Shown: positions 21,725 to 34,100 of the stretch, piece by piece
Numbering within the stretch: position 1 is the first letter of the stretch
Layout of the letters: each line of letters opens with the position of its first letter
Origin: Solicoccozyma terricola
Lineage: Eukaryota > Basidiomycota > Tremellomycetes > Filobasidiales > Piskurozymaceae
Length of the DNA: 64,000 bases
Direction: 5' to 3'
Assembly (NCBI GenBank): GCA_001600875.1
Contig: BCLD01000023.1
Span: 322,151-386,150 of the forward strand
Notes under the pieces: model-generated
The model's database searches: none
Told to the model about the DNA's origin: nothing
What the model saw: the letters and a program-made list of their open reading frames with translations, nothing else
Program-made: the position numbers and the translations under genes

Positions 21725-22999
21725 ATGACGATGCTACCCATCGACAACTGCAGCTCCAGCGCTGATGGCCAAAGGCCAAAGGTGCTTTTCCTTGACAGCA
21801 TCAAGCTCGCCACAGCCGAAGCAAAAGCATTCAACAAGATAGCGACCGTTATCGTAAGTCAACGGCGGGAAGACTCAACGACAACACTGAGCTTCCACGA
21901 TCACCAGCCAAACACCAGCACATCAAGATCAAGCTTTTTGGGCGACCTGGAGACGAAGTATAAAGACGTGACCGCCATCTACCGTCACTTCAAAGCTTCG
22001 GAATCGATCAAGGCGAGTGTTTCCTGACGGCCTCGAGTTCCCTGAGCTGACTGTTCTCTACAGATCACAGGACGATTTGATGCCGAGCTTGTTTCGCGAT
22101 TACCTGCAGGAGTCAAGTTCATCTGTCACAATGGTGCTGGGTAGTGAGTTCCGCCGGGAAACTTTTGGGTCAACACCATCTGATTGTGTACTCCCTCTAG
22201 CGACCAGAGTGAGCTTTCATTGCGTGCTTGATTACTTTGGAAGCTTACCATTGCGACCCTACCAGTTGACGTGGACGCCTGCACCACTCGCGGCATCCAA
22301 GTCTCCAACGTTCCCTCTGTTGTCGACGGCGCTACAGCCGACACCGCTTTGTTCCTCCTCCTCGGCGCTCTTCGCAATTTTTCAGCGGCTCTTGCTCACG
22401 CCCGAGCAGGCACTTTTAACGCTGGCCTGGAGCTCTCCCACGACCCCAAGGGCAAGGTCCTGGGAATCGTTGGCATGGGCGGAATCGGCTGTGCGCTCGC
22501 CCGTCGTGTTCAGCCTCTGGGAATGACCGTTCAGTATCACAACCGTAGACGACTCTCTGCCGCACTGGAACGGAAACTGTGCGCTAGCTATGTCAGTAGC
22601 TTGGAAGAGCTCCTGTCGACCAGCGATGTTGTTTCCCTCAACCTGCCTCTCAACGCCAGCACCAAGCACATAATCTCCCACGCAGCTTTCGCCAAGATGA
22701 AGCCCTCCGCCGTACTGGTCAACACTGCCCGGGGGCCCATTGTCGACGAGGCGGCGCTGGTACTGGCTCTAGAGTCGGGGCACATCGCCGGCGCAGGCCT
22801 CGATGTGTACGAGGATGAGCCGCAGATCACCCAGGCTCTCCTTCAACACCCCAACGCGCTCTGCCTCCCTCACGTCGGGACGGTGACAGTGGAGACGCAG
22901 ACTGAGATGGAGGCGACCTGTTTGCACAATCTCGCGCATGGACTGAGTTTTGGGAAACTGGAATTCACGGTGCCCGAGCAAATGCATCTTATCCAGTGA
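21725..22999 (+). CDS. D-2-hydroxyacid dehydrogenase (GRHPR-like), with 8-nt microexon
   Basis: Exons: 21725-21853, 21908-22012, 22064-22143, 22201-22208, 22266-22999, 351 residues. Exon 3 ends GAG-Y with two bases of the Tyr codon. The next exon is only 8 nt (C GAC CAG A), and exon 5 resumes IDVDACTTRGIQVSNVP, giving the conserved GAGYDQIDVDAC. The intron at 22013-22063 starts GCGAGT rather than GT; no GT donor keeps the frame. NAD(P) motif: GIVGMGGIGCALA. The catalytic triad is visible as Arg in NTARGPIVDE, Glu in DVYEDEP and His in LPHVGT. Family role: NAD(P)H-dependent reduction of glyoxylate, hydroxypyruvate or related 2-oxo acids. It is divergently paired with the DapA-like lyase. Confidence 0.9.
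22201..22208 (+). other. 8-nt microexon of the D-2-hydroxyacid dehydrogenase gene
   Basis: CGACCAGA is flanked by CTCTAG upstream and GTGAGC downstream. Including it restores both the frame and the family-conserved YDQIDVDA sequence. Confidence 0.75.
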
Positions 23000-23334
23000 A
23001 CAGTGGGGAGGAAACGTAGATACTTGACAGTTAGATGGGCATTTGCATTGACCGGATATTATCTCAGTCAATATATATTCATCGTCATATAGCAGAGAAT
23101 GAGAACTCAGGAAGGTACCGCAGCGGTGACGGCGTTCAGGGGGATCCATATCGTGTCGTCTCATTGGCTGAGTAGCAGTCACTGCTTGGCTAGCTGGTCG
23201 CAGTGGTCGTGCGCCTCTGCCCGTCAATGACTTGTCAAAGTATACGTGGCAACAACGGTGCGGGGTACTCGAAGAGCCAAAGTAGATACATCTATATGTC
23301 TCTATAAGTCTATGACAAAGCCCCTCGTATGCAA
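23000..23334. other. Convergent intergenic region
   Basis: The 3' flanks of the D-2-hydroxyacid dehydrogenase and the oxoprolinase gene. AT-rich TCAATATATATTC near 23070 may act in 3' processing. No gene is seen. Confidence 0.5.
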
Positions 23335-26300
23335 TCAATTACTCTGCTGCATTGAGATTCTCTCCGCAAAGGTACCGTTGCCGATGAAAACCGTTTCCTT
23401 GCGAGTCTTCAAAGCGGTCTCCTTGCTGACCGGACCATAGCCACCACCACCTGGTGTCAATATGACGACACGGTCTGGCCATGAAATGTTGTCAGCTGAC
23501 GGCACCACTGGAGACGCTCGTGACTCACCTCCAGCTTTCATGGGCACAGTGTTCTTACCACCCATGTTGACCACCCTCTCCCGCCCGTGTTGATCCTTGG
23601 AAACCCAAAGATTGAGGCCGAGTGCCGCCGGCTCCCCGCCATGCATACCGTAGGGCTGATAAACTCTCCGTTCAGAAAGGATAGAACACTGGACTGGTCG
23701 GCGGAACTCAAGGTCGCGAACCACACCATCGCCGCCCTTGTGCTGACCTTTTCCCCCCGAGTTGGGTCGGAGACTGAATTTCCGGAGGATGACAGGATAG
23801 CGACGTTCCATAATTTCCGGGTCAGTTATGCGCGTGTTGGTCATGTGCCTGTTCGGAATGATTAGTTAAGGCTTCCAACAAGGACAACAGAGCTAGCTCA
23901 CGTCTGGGTGCCACTTGTGCCAATCCATGTCGGCCCAGCACCGGAACCACCTGCAATGGTCTCATAAAAGCCGAAAGATTTGTCTCCATCATCATAACCA
24001 AACGTAAGATTGGCCATGCAGCCGTTGGACGCAGCGCAAGCCTCAAACGCTTTGAGGACCACATCAGTGACTCGTTGGGAGGTCAGCACGTTGCCGCCGC
24101 AACTGCAAACTCAGAGTCAGCGGCTGAACGACGGTTGAGATTCCCTTTCATATTTACTCACACGGCAGCGTCTAGACTTGGTTTGAGTAAACAGCCGTCG
24201 GGGATGATAATTTCAACCGGAGCTAAGCAGCCTTGGTTGAGAGGGATATCTGACCCTAGCAAGCATCGAAGCGAGTAGATGACGGCCGAGTTGCAGATTG
24301 CGGGTGGTGCGTTCCAGTTGCCGTATGCCTCAGGCCCCGTCCCAGTGAAGTCGAAGATTGCATCTCCGGTGTCGGGATTAATGTCAATTCGCAGTGCTAT
24401 TGGCGTCCCGTCATCCATGCGTTCCATCGCAGTCAACGGCTTTCCAGCATGCTTGCGAGCAAAGTCCTTGAGCAATTCCCGCACTGCCGCGGCAGCGGTA
24501 TCTTGGATGGCAAGCATATAAAGCTGTACGACGTCCAACGTGTACTTGCGAACCATATCCTGGACTAGAGTGATGCCTTTATTGCTGAAAATGTGGCAAT
24601 TGTTAGTGACGGTCTTCCCGTGTTGCACTTTCAGTCGACTTACGTTGCAGCAATTTGTGCATGAACGTCAGAGATGTTGTCAGACAAAGTTCGAGTTCCA
24701 AACGAGTGTTTTGCTGGCTCGTCCACAAGCAGACGCCTGAGGCCTGCCTCGTCATATGTGCCGGCAGATACCACCTTGAAGGTGATAATAGACGCTCCCT
24801 CGTCGAAGATGGTCTTTGATGATGGAGGCATCGAACCAGGTGATATACCGCCAACGTCGGCATGATGCCCCCGGGAGGCAGTATCTAAGAGCACTCATGT
24901 TAGAAGTAATTGTCCGCGATAGCAGAGCAGACTTACAGAAGATGATGGTCTTCCCGTCCGTATCGAAGACAGGGGTAACGACCGTAAAGTCGGGCAGATG
25001 CACACCACCGGCAACTGGGTGGTTGGAAAGCAAGACGTCACCCGGAACAAGTTTGCCTTTCCAGTATTCGGCCTGCCATTTGACGGCGAACTGCATCGAT
25101 CCCAGCATCGCGGGGACATGCGGTGCGTTGGCAACCAGACGGCCTTCAGGGTCGAATAGAGCACAAGAGAAGTCCAGCCGCTCTTTGATGTTGACTGATA
25201 TAGCCGTCTTCTGCAATACGCGGCCCATCTGCTCTGCAACGGCCATGAAGCGGTGACCGAAAACTGAGAGTTGGACGGGATCGACTTCGAGGTTACGCTT
25301 CACATCGAGTTCGTCGCTTCGCTCAATGTCGATGACGACATGGTCGTCTGTGATGACAGCCCGAGCTGACGGGACCACTACTATTGTCTGAGTCGCATCG
25401 ATGATCATGGCAGGTCCCGAGATGGCTGTGCCGGTCACGAGGTCGGACAGGCGGTAGACCTCGGCATCGACCCATCCTGTTGAGGCGAAGCATAATGCTG
25501 CCTTTTCCAAGGCTTTGGGGGGAAGAGACTTCGCAATGGCCTGCTCGATCTGCTTTGACAAGGGACAGGGCGGTCCGGAAGAAGAGATGGCTTCCGAGTT
25601 AGCAACCACGCGGATACGAACGTCGTCAATTTGAACGGCTCGGTTGGACAGAGAGAATCCAAATTCCTGGTGGTGTTGAGCCTTGAAAGCTGCCGTCCAG
25701 TCACCGTTGGTGGGCTCCGAAATCATAAGAGTAGCGTCAGCGCCCTGGTAGCGCATGTTGAGATAACGTATGGCCGTCAGATGTTCCTTGTCGAATCCCT
25801 GTCTCATCAATGCTGCCTCAGACTGTGCTTGTAAAGCAGCCAATCGAGGGGTAAGGAGCTCAATGTCTTCTGTCGTCCCCGAAAAGGGTTCTTGAGACTC
25901 ATCAACGAGATCCGCCTTGGCGATACCAAATGCGGACAGGATGGCGGATGATTTGTGAATGAGGATACGGGCAATCCCAAGTGTTGAGGCGACATCACAC
26001 GCGGACTGGCCGCCAGCACCCCCAAAGACTGCCAGGTTGTGGCTTGCGGTCTCGTGTCCTCTGGCCTCGCTCAACGTTCGAATAGGGTTGCACATGGCTT
26101 CGGTTGCGACGACGAGGAAACCGAGAGCGATCTGCTCGGCGCTCTTTTCTGAGCCTGTTTCGAGGTTGATCCGCCTTGTGAGGGCGGCGAACTTCTTTCG
26201 AACCACTTCGACGTCCAGTGGGAGATCCTCGTTCGGACCGAAGATTTTAGGGAAGTGGGAGGGGAGAAGACGACCGAGGAAGATGTTGGCGTCGGTTACG

Positions 26301-27885
26301 GTAAGAGGCCCGCCTTTGCGGTAGCATGCCGGGCCAGGGGATGCCCCAGCAGACTCGGGCCCAACTCTAAGAAGACCGTTCTCCCAGAAGAGAATCGAGC
26401 CTCCCCCAGCGGCCACAGTGCTGATATCAAGCTGAGGGCTCTGAATCATGACTCCGGCCGTGGTGGTCTCCATGATGTGTGAGAACTGACCGTCGAAGCG
26501 GGAGACCTGAGGGAGAAAGACAAGGGCGGGGGGGGGTTAAGGCCTCGAGTGTACTTCGCGCAGAACCAAACTCACATCAGTCGAAGTGCCTCCCATGTCA
26601 AAGCCAATCACACCTCTCCCATCGGTTGGATCGTAGCAAGTGCGAGCGTAGCCAACGACACCTCCCGCTGGGCCGGAAAGGATAGCTCGAAGACCAGAAA
26701 ATGCCGCGGCATCGACCACTGAGAGGGGATGAGCAAGCCTCCACAACCAAATCAGAGGGATAGCACTCACGGCCACCATCGGACTGCATGAATTGCAATA
26801 TCCCGGGTCTGAGGTTGGCAAAGCTCTTCTGGAATCTGCATAGTGGTGTCAATGACGAAGACCGTCCCTCCGGGGGAAAGAGGCTCACCCAGCCAGATAC
26901 CGTTTGAGCTCCGGGGTGAGATATGCATCGGCCGTAGCTGAGTGTGCCCTAGGCACAATACGGACCATGGGCGAAAGAGAGCTCGAGAGTGAAACGTGGC
27001 TGAACCCGATTTCCAGGGCGAGTTTCCCAACGGCGATCTCGTGGTCGGGGAAGGTGTAGGAGTGGAGGAATGCTATGGCGAGAGAACGGAAGCCGGCTTT
27101 GTGGAGTCTCCTCAGGTCGGTTCTGACAGCTCCCAGATCTTGAAGTGGGTTTCAGTGTTGGCCGGCCCGGTCTGTTTGAGCAAGAGGAGCCCTCACCTGG
27201 CTTCGTAATGACCTGAATCTTTTCCCCACTGGCCCCTGTCTGCACCGCCAACCCGTCTACCTGGAACTCATCCGCCAGCAAAACCCGTTCGTCTACCTCC
27301 AGGGCCTCCTCATACAGCATGCCCGGCTTAGTGACTGACAGGTCGAACAGGTTCGGTCGACTCTGGTTGCCAATCTTGAGGACGTCCTTGAAACCCTTGC
27401 TTGTGACGAAGACGGTCCGTTCTCCCTTGCGTTCGAGCAAAGCGTTGGTAGCCTATGGGAAGCAATAGCATAAAATCATCTCTCCTCATGGGCATATAAG
27501 AGGACTCACGACTGTGGTTCCCATCCGGATGACTTGCACCCCAGATACGTCCAAGAGCTGTCCTCGCGGGAGTGTCGTGCCATAGCCAATCTCGAGCACT
27601 CTGCGGATAGCTTCGGTGGGAGCTAAGACAAATCCCGATTACTTCGGTGAGCTTGCGGAGAGGCAGGAAAGGAAAATGACTTGCCATCTGGATAAGCAGG
27701 GTCGACTGACAACACCTTCAGGATGATTGGAGGTCGAATGCGGAACGTGGCGTAGACATCACAGAATGTCCCGCCTTACCTATACGTCAGCTCTACCTGA
27801 CAAAAAAAAAACAAGTTGGGTGAAACTCACCTCGGTCAATGGCGATCTTGATGCCAGCATTTGCACGATGGTCCACGACAGTCAT
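23335..27885 (-). CDS. 5-oxoprolinase / hydantoinase-type ATP-dependent amidohydrolase (HyuA-HyuB fusion)
   Basis: Thirteen exons (minus): 23335-23474, 23529-23848, 23902-24102, 24162-24584, 24644-24884, 24937-26506, 26576-26718, 26771-26835, 26889-27138, 27197-27452, 27510-27622, 27685-27774, 27831-27885; 1288 residues, the usual size for eukaryotic oxoprolinases. The N-terminal HyuA half shows [14 protein letters not shown] (start), [16 protein letters not shown] and [19 protein letters not shown] (actin-like ATP fold). The C-terminal HyuB half shows [46 protein letters not shown] and TPGGGGYG near the end. The intron at 27623-27684 uses a GCAAGT donor. The family hydrolyses 5-oxoproline, hydantoins or lactams such as caprolactam with ATP. 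In the cluster it is the most informative member, pointing to a cyclic amide substrate; true 5-oxoprolinase cannot be excluded. Confidence 0.92.
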
Positions 27886-28402
27886 GATGGAGGAGGATAA
27901 GAAGAGATGGTAAGTGGTGAAGGGTTCGGGAAAGATTGTTGCAGAAATGAAAGGAAACAGCGCGTTCCCAAGATTACCGATGTTGATGAGACTGAAGTAT
28001 CGTCCGAACGATGCAAGGGTGAGTCCCTCTTTGGGGTTGATGAATACCGAAATCGGCAAGATGGGGCGCACGAGAGTTCCGGAGGATGTCAGCGGAAACC
28101 GCTATCTACTCACAAGGGAGGAGAGGAGCTCCGCCCGGAGCGTCAACCGGAGCCGGACGAGCCGTGTTAGATATGTGGAACAGCCAATGTGGTGAATGGA
28201 AGCATAGCGCTGCATGCATCCATGCTGGAGGGGAGGGGTATCTACTTCGGGGCATGCAACAATGGCTTCTTAGGTTGCCTCACGAGGGCCACCCAGACCG
28301 GACTGTCTTAACCGAATTCGCCCAAAAGCAAAAAGGTTTTCATCGAATCTATTGGACTTCCATGCGGGGCTGTTCCTCGATACAAGTGCACTATTTCAAC
28401 TA
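27886..28402. promoter_or_regulatory. Oxoprolinase promoter region
   Basis: The 517 bp between the oxoprolinase start and the stop of the next minus-strand gene. It contains the perfect inverted repeat AGCGGAAACCGCT at 28091-28103 (CGG-N3-CCG) and the 20-bp cluster element at 28120-28139, about 235-254 bp upstream of the ATG. No gene is seen. Confidence 0.6.
28120..28139 (+). promoter_or_regulatory. 20-bp shared cluster element, copy 2
   Basis: GGAGAGGAGCTCCGCCCGGA, identical to copy 1 at 21527-21546. Here the flanks extend the palindrome to GCTCCG-CC-CGGAGC. Confidence 0.7.
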
Positions 28403-29424
28403 CTATTGTTCCATACGCCGTCCAGAGTGTTCTACCACCTTCGAGGCGAACGGCAATCCTGCTTGCTCCCTCAGTACTCCATAAATTGCCGTGCTATCCA
28501 AATGACCCCCGTGCTTCTCCCTCGCCTCCTCCAAATGCATCCGAGCAATCTCCACCACTGGCAACGGCGCGCACACCGACTTGGCCAGATCGATCGCATG
28601 CCCGGCATCCTTGATAGCTAGGTCAATGCCAAAGCTCGGCCGAGCGTCAGGTGCCGGTGCGTACCCACCCTCGGTCACTCGGCGGGAGTAGTTGAGCATC
28701 GGGCCACCATTGAACATGAGGTCCAGTAGGCGCTCGACTGGGTCACTACCTACACCTGCCTTCTCTGCGAGAACATGGGCGCACGAGATGATCTCAGCGA
28801 GGGAGAGGAGAATGCTGTTTCCGGTCACTTTGAGGTTGCACGCTGCTCGAGGGTCCGACCCTAGCTGGATCGTAGCTCGACCCATTACTCCCTCGCAGAA
28901 CGGTTTGACGCGGTCGATAGAGTCGGCCGGGCCAGAGAGGATCATCACGAGCCCACCGCTCTCTGCTACCGAGGTGGAGCCGAACACTGGTGCTGCAACG
29001 AATGACGCTCCGGCCGAGTCGAGCATGTGACTGAGGCGTCCTGCCGTATCTGGGTGGATGGTGGAGAGGTCGCAGACGACTTTGCCCCGTATCCCCGTGG
29101 GTAACCGCAGCGCGGTCTCGACCACACTCGACACGACAGCGTCATTTGCGACCTAAGATCGCGGCGTCAATCACAGAAATTACCGTAGGATGAGGCTAAG
29201 CTTACAGATATGAACACGATGTCCGATCTCTCAAACACCTCTTCTATTGACTCAGCGGCCACAGCCCCAAGCGGCTTCAGGGAGTCCCCCCTTGAGATTG
29301 TCCGGTTGATGAAGACAAGGCCTGGTGCGCCTGTTCTCTCCAGATATCTTTGAACATGGCCAGCCATGGCGAAACCCATGTTGCCGAGACCGACCCATCC
29401 GATGTGCTGGGCAGGGCTGCTCAT
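28403..29424 (-). CDS. 3-hydroxyisobutyrate dehydrogenase-like beta-hydroxyacid dehydrogenase
   Basis: Exons 28403-29152 and 29206-29424 (minus), 322 residues. The NAD(P) motif GWVGLGNMGFAMAGHV lies at residues 9-24. The substrate-binding segment DLSTIHPDTAGRL is followed by APVFGSTSVAESGGL. The catalytic Lys lies in NLKVTGNSILLS, and a C-terminal helical domain includes GIDLAIKDAGHA. The family interconverts beta-hydroxyacids and their semialdehydes (3-hydroxyisobutyrate, tartronate semialdehyde, gamma-hydroxybutyrate). It shares a 365-bp divergent promoter with the aminotransferase gene, so both probably act in one route. Confidence 0.9.
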
Positions 29425-29789
29425 GTCGCTTTGTAGATCTAGTTGTTGAAACTTGGAGTGAGAGCGATAGTGGGAGAAGCCGTAGCGTTGTCTAGGACAC
29501 TATGAAGTTACTGAGCTTCCAGAACGGCGAGTTATGCAAGGGCCAAATGTTTCATCCAGAAATCGGGTTGCGGTCTGAGGAGCTGAGAACCGCGCAACGG
29601 TACACGAACCGTGATTGCCGAACCGACAGAGGAGCTCCGCCATGTCGCTTCGAGGGCTTATCTTGGAAAATCTGTTCGTGTCGTTTAATCTTCATCCAGG
29701 ACAGCAGGTAAGGCAGCATTGCGTCGTATCAAAATCATTGCCACTTTCTCTTTGACCTTCCTCTCCATCAATCCCTTCTGCTAACCACC
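29425..29789. promoter_or_regulatory. Divergent promoter, beta-hydroxyacid dehydrogenase / aminotransferase
   Basis: A 365-bp head-to-head promoter. It holds the 14-bp core of the cluster element (AGAGGAGCTCCGCC) at 29628-29641. Thirty bases before that is a CGG-N8-CCG site (29598-29611) inside the inverted repeat ACGGT-N6-ACCGT, a typical zinc-cluster target layout. Confidence 0.65.
29628..29641 (+). promoter_or_regulatory. Core of the shared cluster element, copy 3 (14 bp)
   Basis: AGAGGAGCTCCGCC matches the central 14 bp of copies 1 and 2; the outer CGGA half-site is missing here. Confidence 0.6.
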
Positions 29790-31070
29790 ATGACTGTCAA
29801 CACCCCACACTTCAGCTCCACCCCTTACTCTGCTCCGGACCCCATGTTCGAGCTGAAGGCAGCCTACGATGCTGATCCATGTAAGCCTGCTCCTCTCAGC
29901 CATTTCCTTCGCTGACCGCAACCTCAATACCCAGCGCCATCTAAGATCACGCTTGGTCCCGGAGCGTATCAAGACGAAGCAGGCAAGCCATGGATTCTCC
30001 CCTCCGTCGCCAGCGCAGAGAAGCGGATGGCAGCTTCCCACCCTGGCCACGAATACCTTCCCATCCTTGGCCTTCCCGCCTTCCGACGAGCCGCACGTAC
30101 CATCGTCTTCGGTCCTGCCTCTGACCTTCTTTCCCAAAGCAAAGTGGCCACCATCCAAACCATCTCCGGCACCGGCGCCGTTCACATCGCCGCCGTCTTC
30201 CTGCACAACTATCACCCAGGTTCAACAGTCTACGTATCCGACCCATCCTGGTCAAACCATCGCATCATGTTCGAATACGTCGGGTTCAAGGTAGACAACT
30301 ATGAGTACTACGACCCCGCCACCAAGGCCGTCAACTTCTCGGGGATGAAGGTATCTTTGAACTCGGCGGATCCGGGGAGCATCTTCGTCCTCCACCCTTG
30401 CGCCCATAACCCAACCGGCTGTGATCTGTCGCGAGACCAATGGGCCGAGATCGGATCGATAATGAAGACTCGGAAACTCGTTCCCGTCCTGGACTCTGCC
30501 TATCAAGGCTTTGCATCGGGTGATCTCGACCGTGACGCCTGGCCCATCCGCCATCTCCTCGAAGAGCTTGCCCTCCCCGGTCTCGTCTGTCAATCATTTT
30601 CGAAATCAATGGGTCTTTATGGCGAACGAGTAGGCGCCCTCCACGTTGTCGTCCCCCGAAGTCCAGCATCAACCATCAGCAACATCGAATCGCAACTCGG
30701 CTGGATATCTCGGAAAGAGATCTCAACCGCAGCCAGATACGGTGCCACTATTGCGACGACGATCATCGAGACACCTGAGCTCTTCCATCAGTGGAGGAAT
30801 GATCTTCTCACCATGTCCTGCCGCATACACGCCATGCGGACTGCCGTGGTATCCAGACTGGCGGAGCTTGGGACCCCCGGATCATGGAAACATGTCACGG
30901 ATCAGATTGGTATGTTCTCTTATACTGGTTTGAGTCGAGCTCAGGTTATGTGGTTGAGGGAAAAACACATCTACATGGCTGAGAACGGCCGGATGTCCAT
31001 CTCTGGCTTGAACGAGAAAAACGTTGGGTATTTCTGCAAGTGCGTGGATGAGGCAGTGAGGAGTGTATAG
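29790..31070 (+). CDS. Aspartate-type aminotransferase (class I, PLP)
   Basis: Exons 29790-29880 and 29935-31070, 408 residues. Early ITLGPGAYQDEAGKPWILP and HEYLPILGLPAFR match subgroup I aspartate aminotransferases. TISGTGAVHIAAVFL is the cofactor-phosphate region, HPCAHNPTGCDLS contains the conserved Asn, VLDSAYQGFASG the conserved Asp/Tyr, and SFSKSMGLYGERVGAL carries the PLP Lys. No obvious mitochondrial presequence is present, so cytosolic location is likely. It transfers amino groups between aspartate-like or aromatic amino acids and 2-oxo acids. Divergent from the beta-hydroxyacid dehydrogenase, it fits removal of nitrogen from a pathway intermediate. Confidence 0.92.
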
Positions 31071-31157
31071 GTAGCAACATGTGTGGTCTATTATGGATCC
31101 GTGAATTGACGATATGGACTATGGCCCACCCGACTACATCGAAACTATGGCTACAAA

Positions 31158-34100
31158 TCAAAAATCCGAATTGAGACCAAATCCCATTCCAGCATTGAAG
31201 TCGGTGCCCAGCCCGCCGGTCATGTCCACCGTGCCATTCATACCGCCGTTCAACAGTCTCGTGAAATCTAGATCAAACGCAAACACCCCCAGGGGGTTGT
31301 CCTGGAGTTGATAATTAACCGGGTCCATCAAACCACCGTCACCCCCCGACGTGGCGGTGCCTGCTGCAGCCATCGCAGTGAAGTCGTAATCGACGAATGC
31401 GGCTTCAGGCACAGACGGGAGGGAGAATGACGGCGAAGCGTTGGTAAGTGGACCCCGCGGAGGTTGGGATGTGTCGTACCCAGTGGGGATGAAAGACGGA
31501 GTAAGGCCGGATCCGCCTGCAAAACTGTCGGCGCCATGTGGGAAGCCTCCCACGGCGGACATGGGCAGTCGACTGACTGCATCAGCGGACCGAGCATGCA
31601 GTGCCGAGCTGGACAGGGTCGATTCACCATCCGTCGACGCAAGACGGGGATCCAGGTGACCGTTGGCTGGAAGAGGGACGCTTTCGGTCGCTCCGCCCTG
31701 CATTGCAGAAGCATCAAGAGTTGACGACGCATCTTTAACGGAATTGGATGCCTCGCCTTCCCGCGTTTGACCTGCACGAGCTGCGTGTTGGTTCTGTTTG
31801 ACGACCTGCCGACGTATTCGAGCAGCCACACTCGACAAAAATCTGGCATGGAGGAGGACCACGTCGGTGCGATCGATGATGGCCGCTCGGAAGACTTTGA
31901 TAACAGAGGTGATGAGGGAGACAGTCGATTCGGCGTAGTCGGTCTGTCGGGTCACGGTCTCGCTCCCGGAGAGCCGAGCGAGCTGAGTGGAGCATGGGTC
32001 AAGCCTTGACGGGGTAATACTCGAGACTACAGACTCACATTCCACAAACAGACGGCAGCGAGGTCCGGCAAGATGCTCATAGTATCTGTTGCAGGACGTG
32101 GAACAGCTCAGCAAAGTATCTCAACATTCCAACATTTTCAGCCGCACATACCAGGGGCAGATCGTAAGCGATCCGGCGGGAGCCTCGCAAACTCGTGCAA
32201 GATGCCCCTTGCGCCCTCCAGCACCGGCCAAAGAGCCATGAGACCGAGCAAAGCCAGTTCCGGGTCCCTCTGCTTGTTGGCCTCCTCGCCCTTCTCTCCT
32301 AGGCTGTCGGCGAGAGCAAAGGAGCACAGATGCAACTGGATCGAGTGCTTCCAGATGCGCATGATTCCAAATGCGATATCGAGTCTCTGGTACGTGCGTT
32401 GAATATCATCGCCATCACCCCCACTCGCTCGGACGTGGCTCGCCTCGTTCTCGCCATCAATACCAAACACCCGCCGGATCTCCGATTCCCACCGGATGTA
32501 CCAGTCTTTAAGGGCGCTCTGCAGTGCGGGGATGAGCAGCTGGAGCATGAGCCTGCGAGACTTGGCTTGGCTGGACATCAGTCGAGCATCAGAGTCCGCA
32601 GAGGGCGTCGAAGAGATGATGAGGGATATTTGGTCGCGGAAGTGGGACTGGATTCGACGGCACTGGACGGAAGCGACGAGAAAAACGTCGGCCGGAACGG
32701 CAGATGGATGGCGATGCCACATGGTGCTGTTGAAAGGAATGTAGATCAGCATGTAAATACAGCTCAGGGCCAGATACTACGCACCAGTCCTCGATAAGGG
32801 GATCGTTGAGTGGCAACATGAAGGCGTTGAAGTACTGGAAACCTTGCACACGATCCTGGAAGAGGTAATATGGATTAGCAAGGTCGGTCCGACGCGGGGG
32901 ACCCATCCTCTCACCTGGACAAACAGAGCGAGCCACATGCGCTGTCGCGAACGCCACCAGTGGTCCCGCTCTGCCCTATCCGAACTCTCATCATTCACTT
33001 CTGGCTTCTGAGGTTGCTTGCGACTGAGGTCCAGGTCCATTGCGAGCTTCGCTGCGTAGCCGATACGGAGGTAGGAAATCGAGTCGTCTGGGGATTTCCA
33101 CGTCGAGAGCAGATAGAACGCCTGCACGACATTGAGAGAGGACTGGCCGTCGATAAACGCAGCCGTCGCGTGGTTCAAGGCGAGGACAGAGATCTGCTGG
33201 TGGGCGAATGGCTGTAGGAAGGCTCGATCTGCCGAAGCGCTCTGAGATGTTGCGGGAGACGGCCCTAGACCTCCTTGGACGATGGGCAGTTGGATTTGGT
33301 TCTGATTGTGAAGGGATGCGACGCAGAGAACAGCGGTGTAGAGGAAAGCAGATCGTGCGCGGATCGTATCTGATGATGATTCCAAATTAGTAACAAGGTC
33401 CAAGTCCTACAACACATCACTACTAACCGTGAGTGTCAAACCTTGGGTCAAGTATGCCTGACCAGGTGTTCAAATGCACAAAGAAGCTGACAATAATGAC
33501 GAGAAATAAGTATCCACCATGGCCTCTTGCGGCAAGAAGCACTCACAAATCCACCAGCAGCTTCGCAGTCCGCTCACTGACAAAGCCCATGGACACGGGA
33601 TCATCGTCCGATGGCGAGCCCCGTCGAGGGTCCGCGGTGGGCCGCTCAGGCTCAGGCAGGTAGTCCCTGGCAATAGGACCGACAGGGCGTAGCATATCCC
33701 TCATGGAGAACGTGGCTACTTTTCGCTTCTCTCGTCCGCCCGTACCTCCCTGACGTTGGTGCGCAGCTGGTTGCCGATTGCTCGAACTTGGCACCTCACC
33801 AGCGGACGGGTCCGGCTGTGAGCTCGTCTGTTCTCGCGGAGTAGGAACGGGGGGGCTTCGTGACGTGGTCAAAACGGGTTGGGTATTGGTCGTCTGCTGA
33901 TTGAGGAATGTGAACGTTGGACCTCGTCGTGGTGGCTGGTCGGCTTCCGTCGAATCGTGGCTGGTGGCGCGAGTATCATTATCGCCATCCGCCTCTGCCT
34001 CGGTAAATGGCAGGGCGCCGAGGTCGTCGGTTTGGCCTTGTGCTCCTGTGAGAGAGGAAGCGAGGACGGAGAATGCCCTCTGAGAGGCGTTGCCCATGCG

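Noticed and set aside
22126..22681. Long minus-strand frames opposite the D-2-hydroxyacid dehydrogenase and similar antisense frames elsewhere
   Set aside because: They mirror codon bias of the real gene on the other strand and carry no domain.
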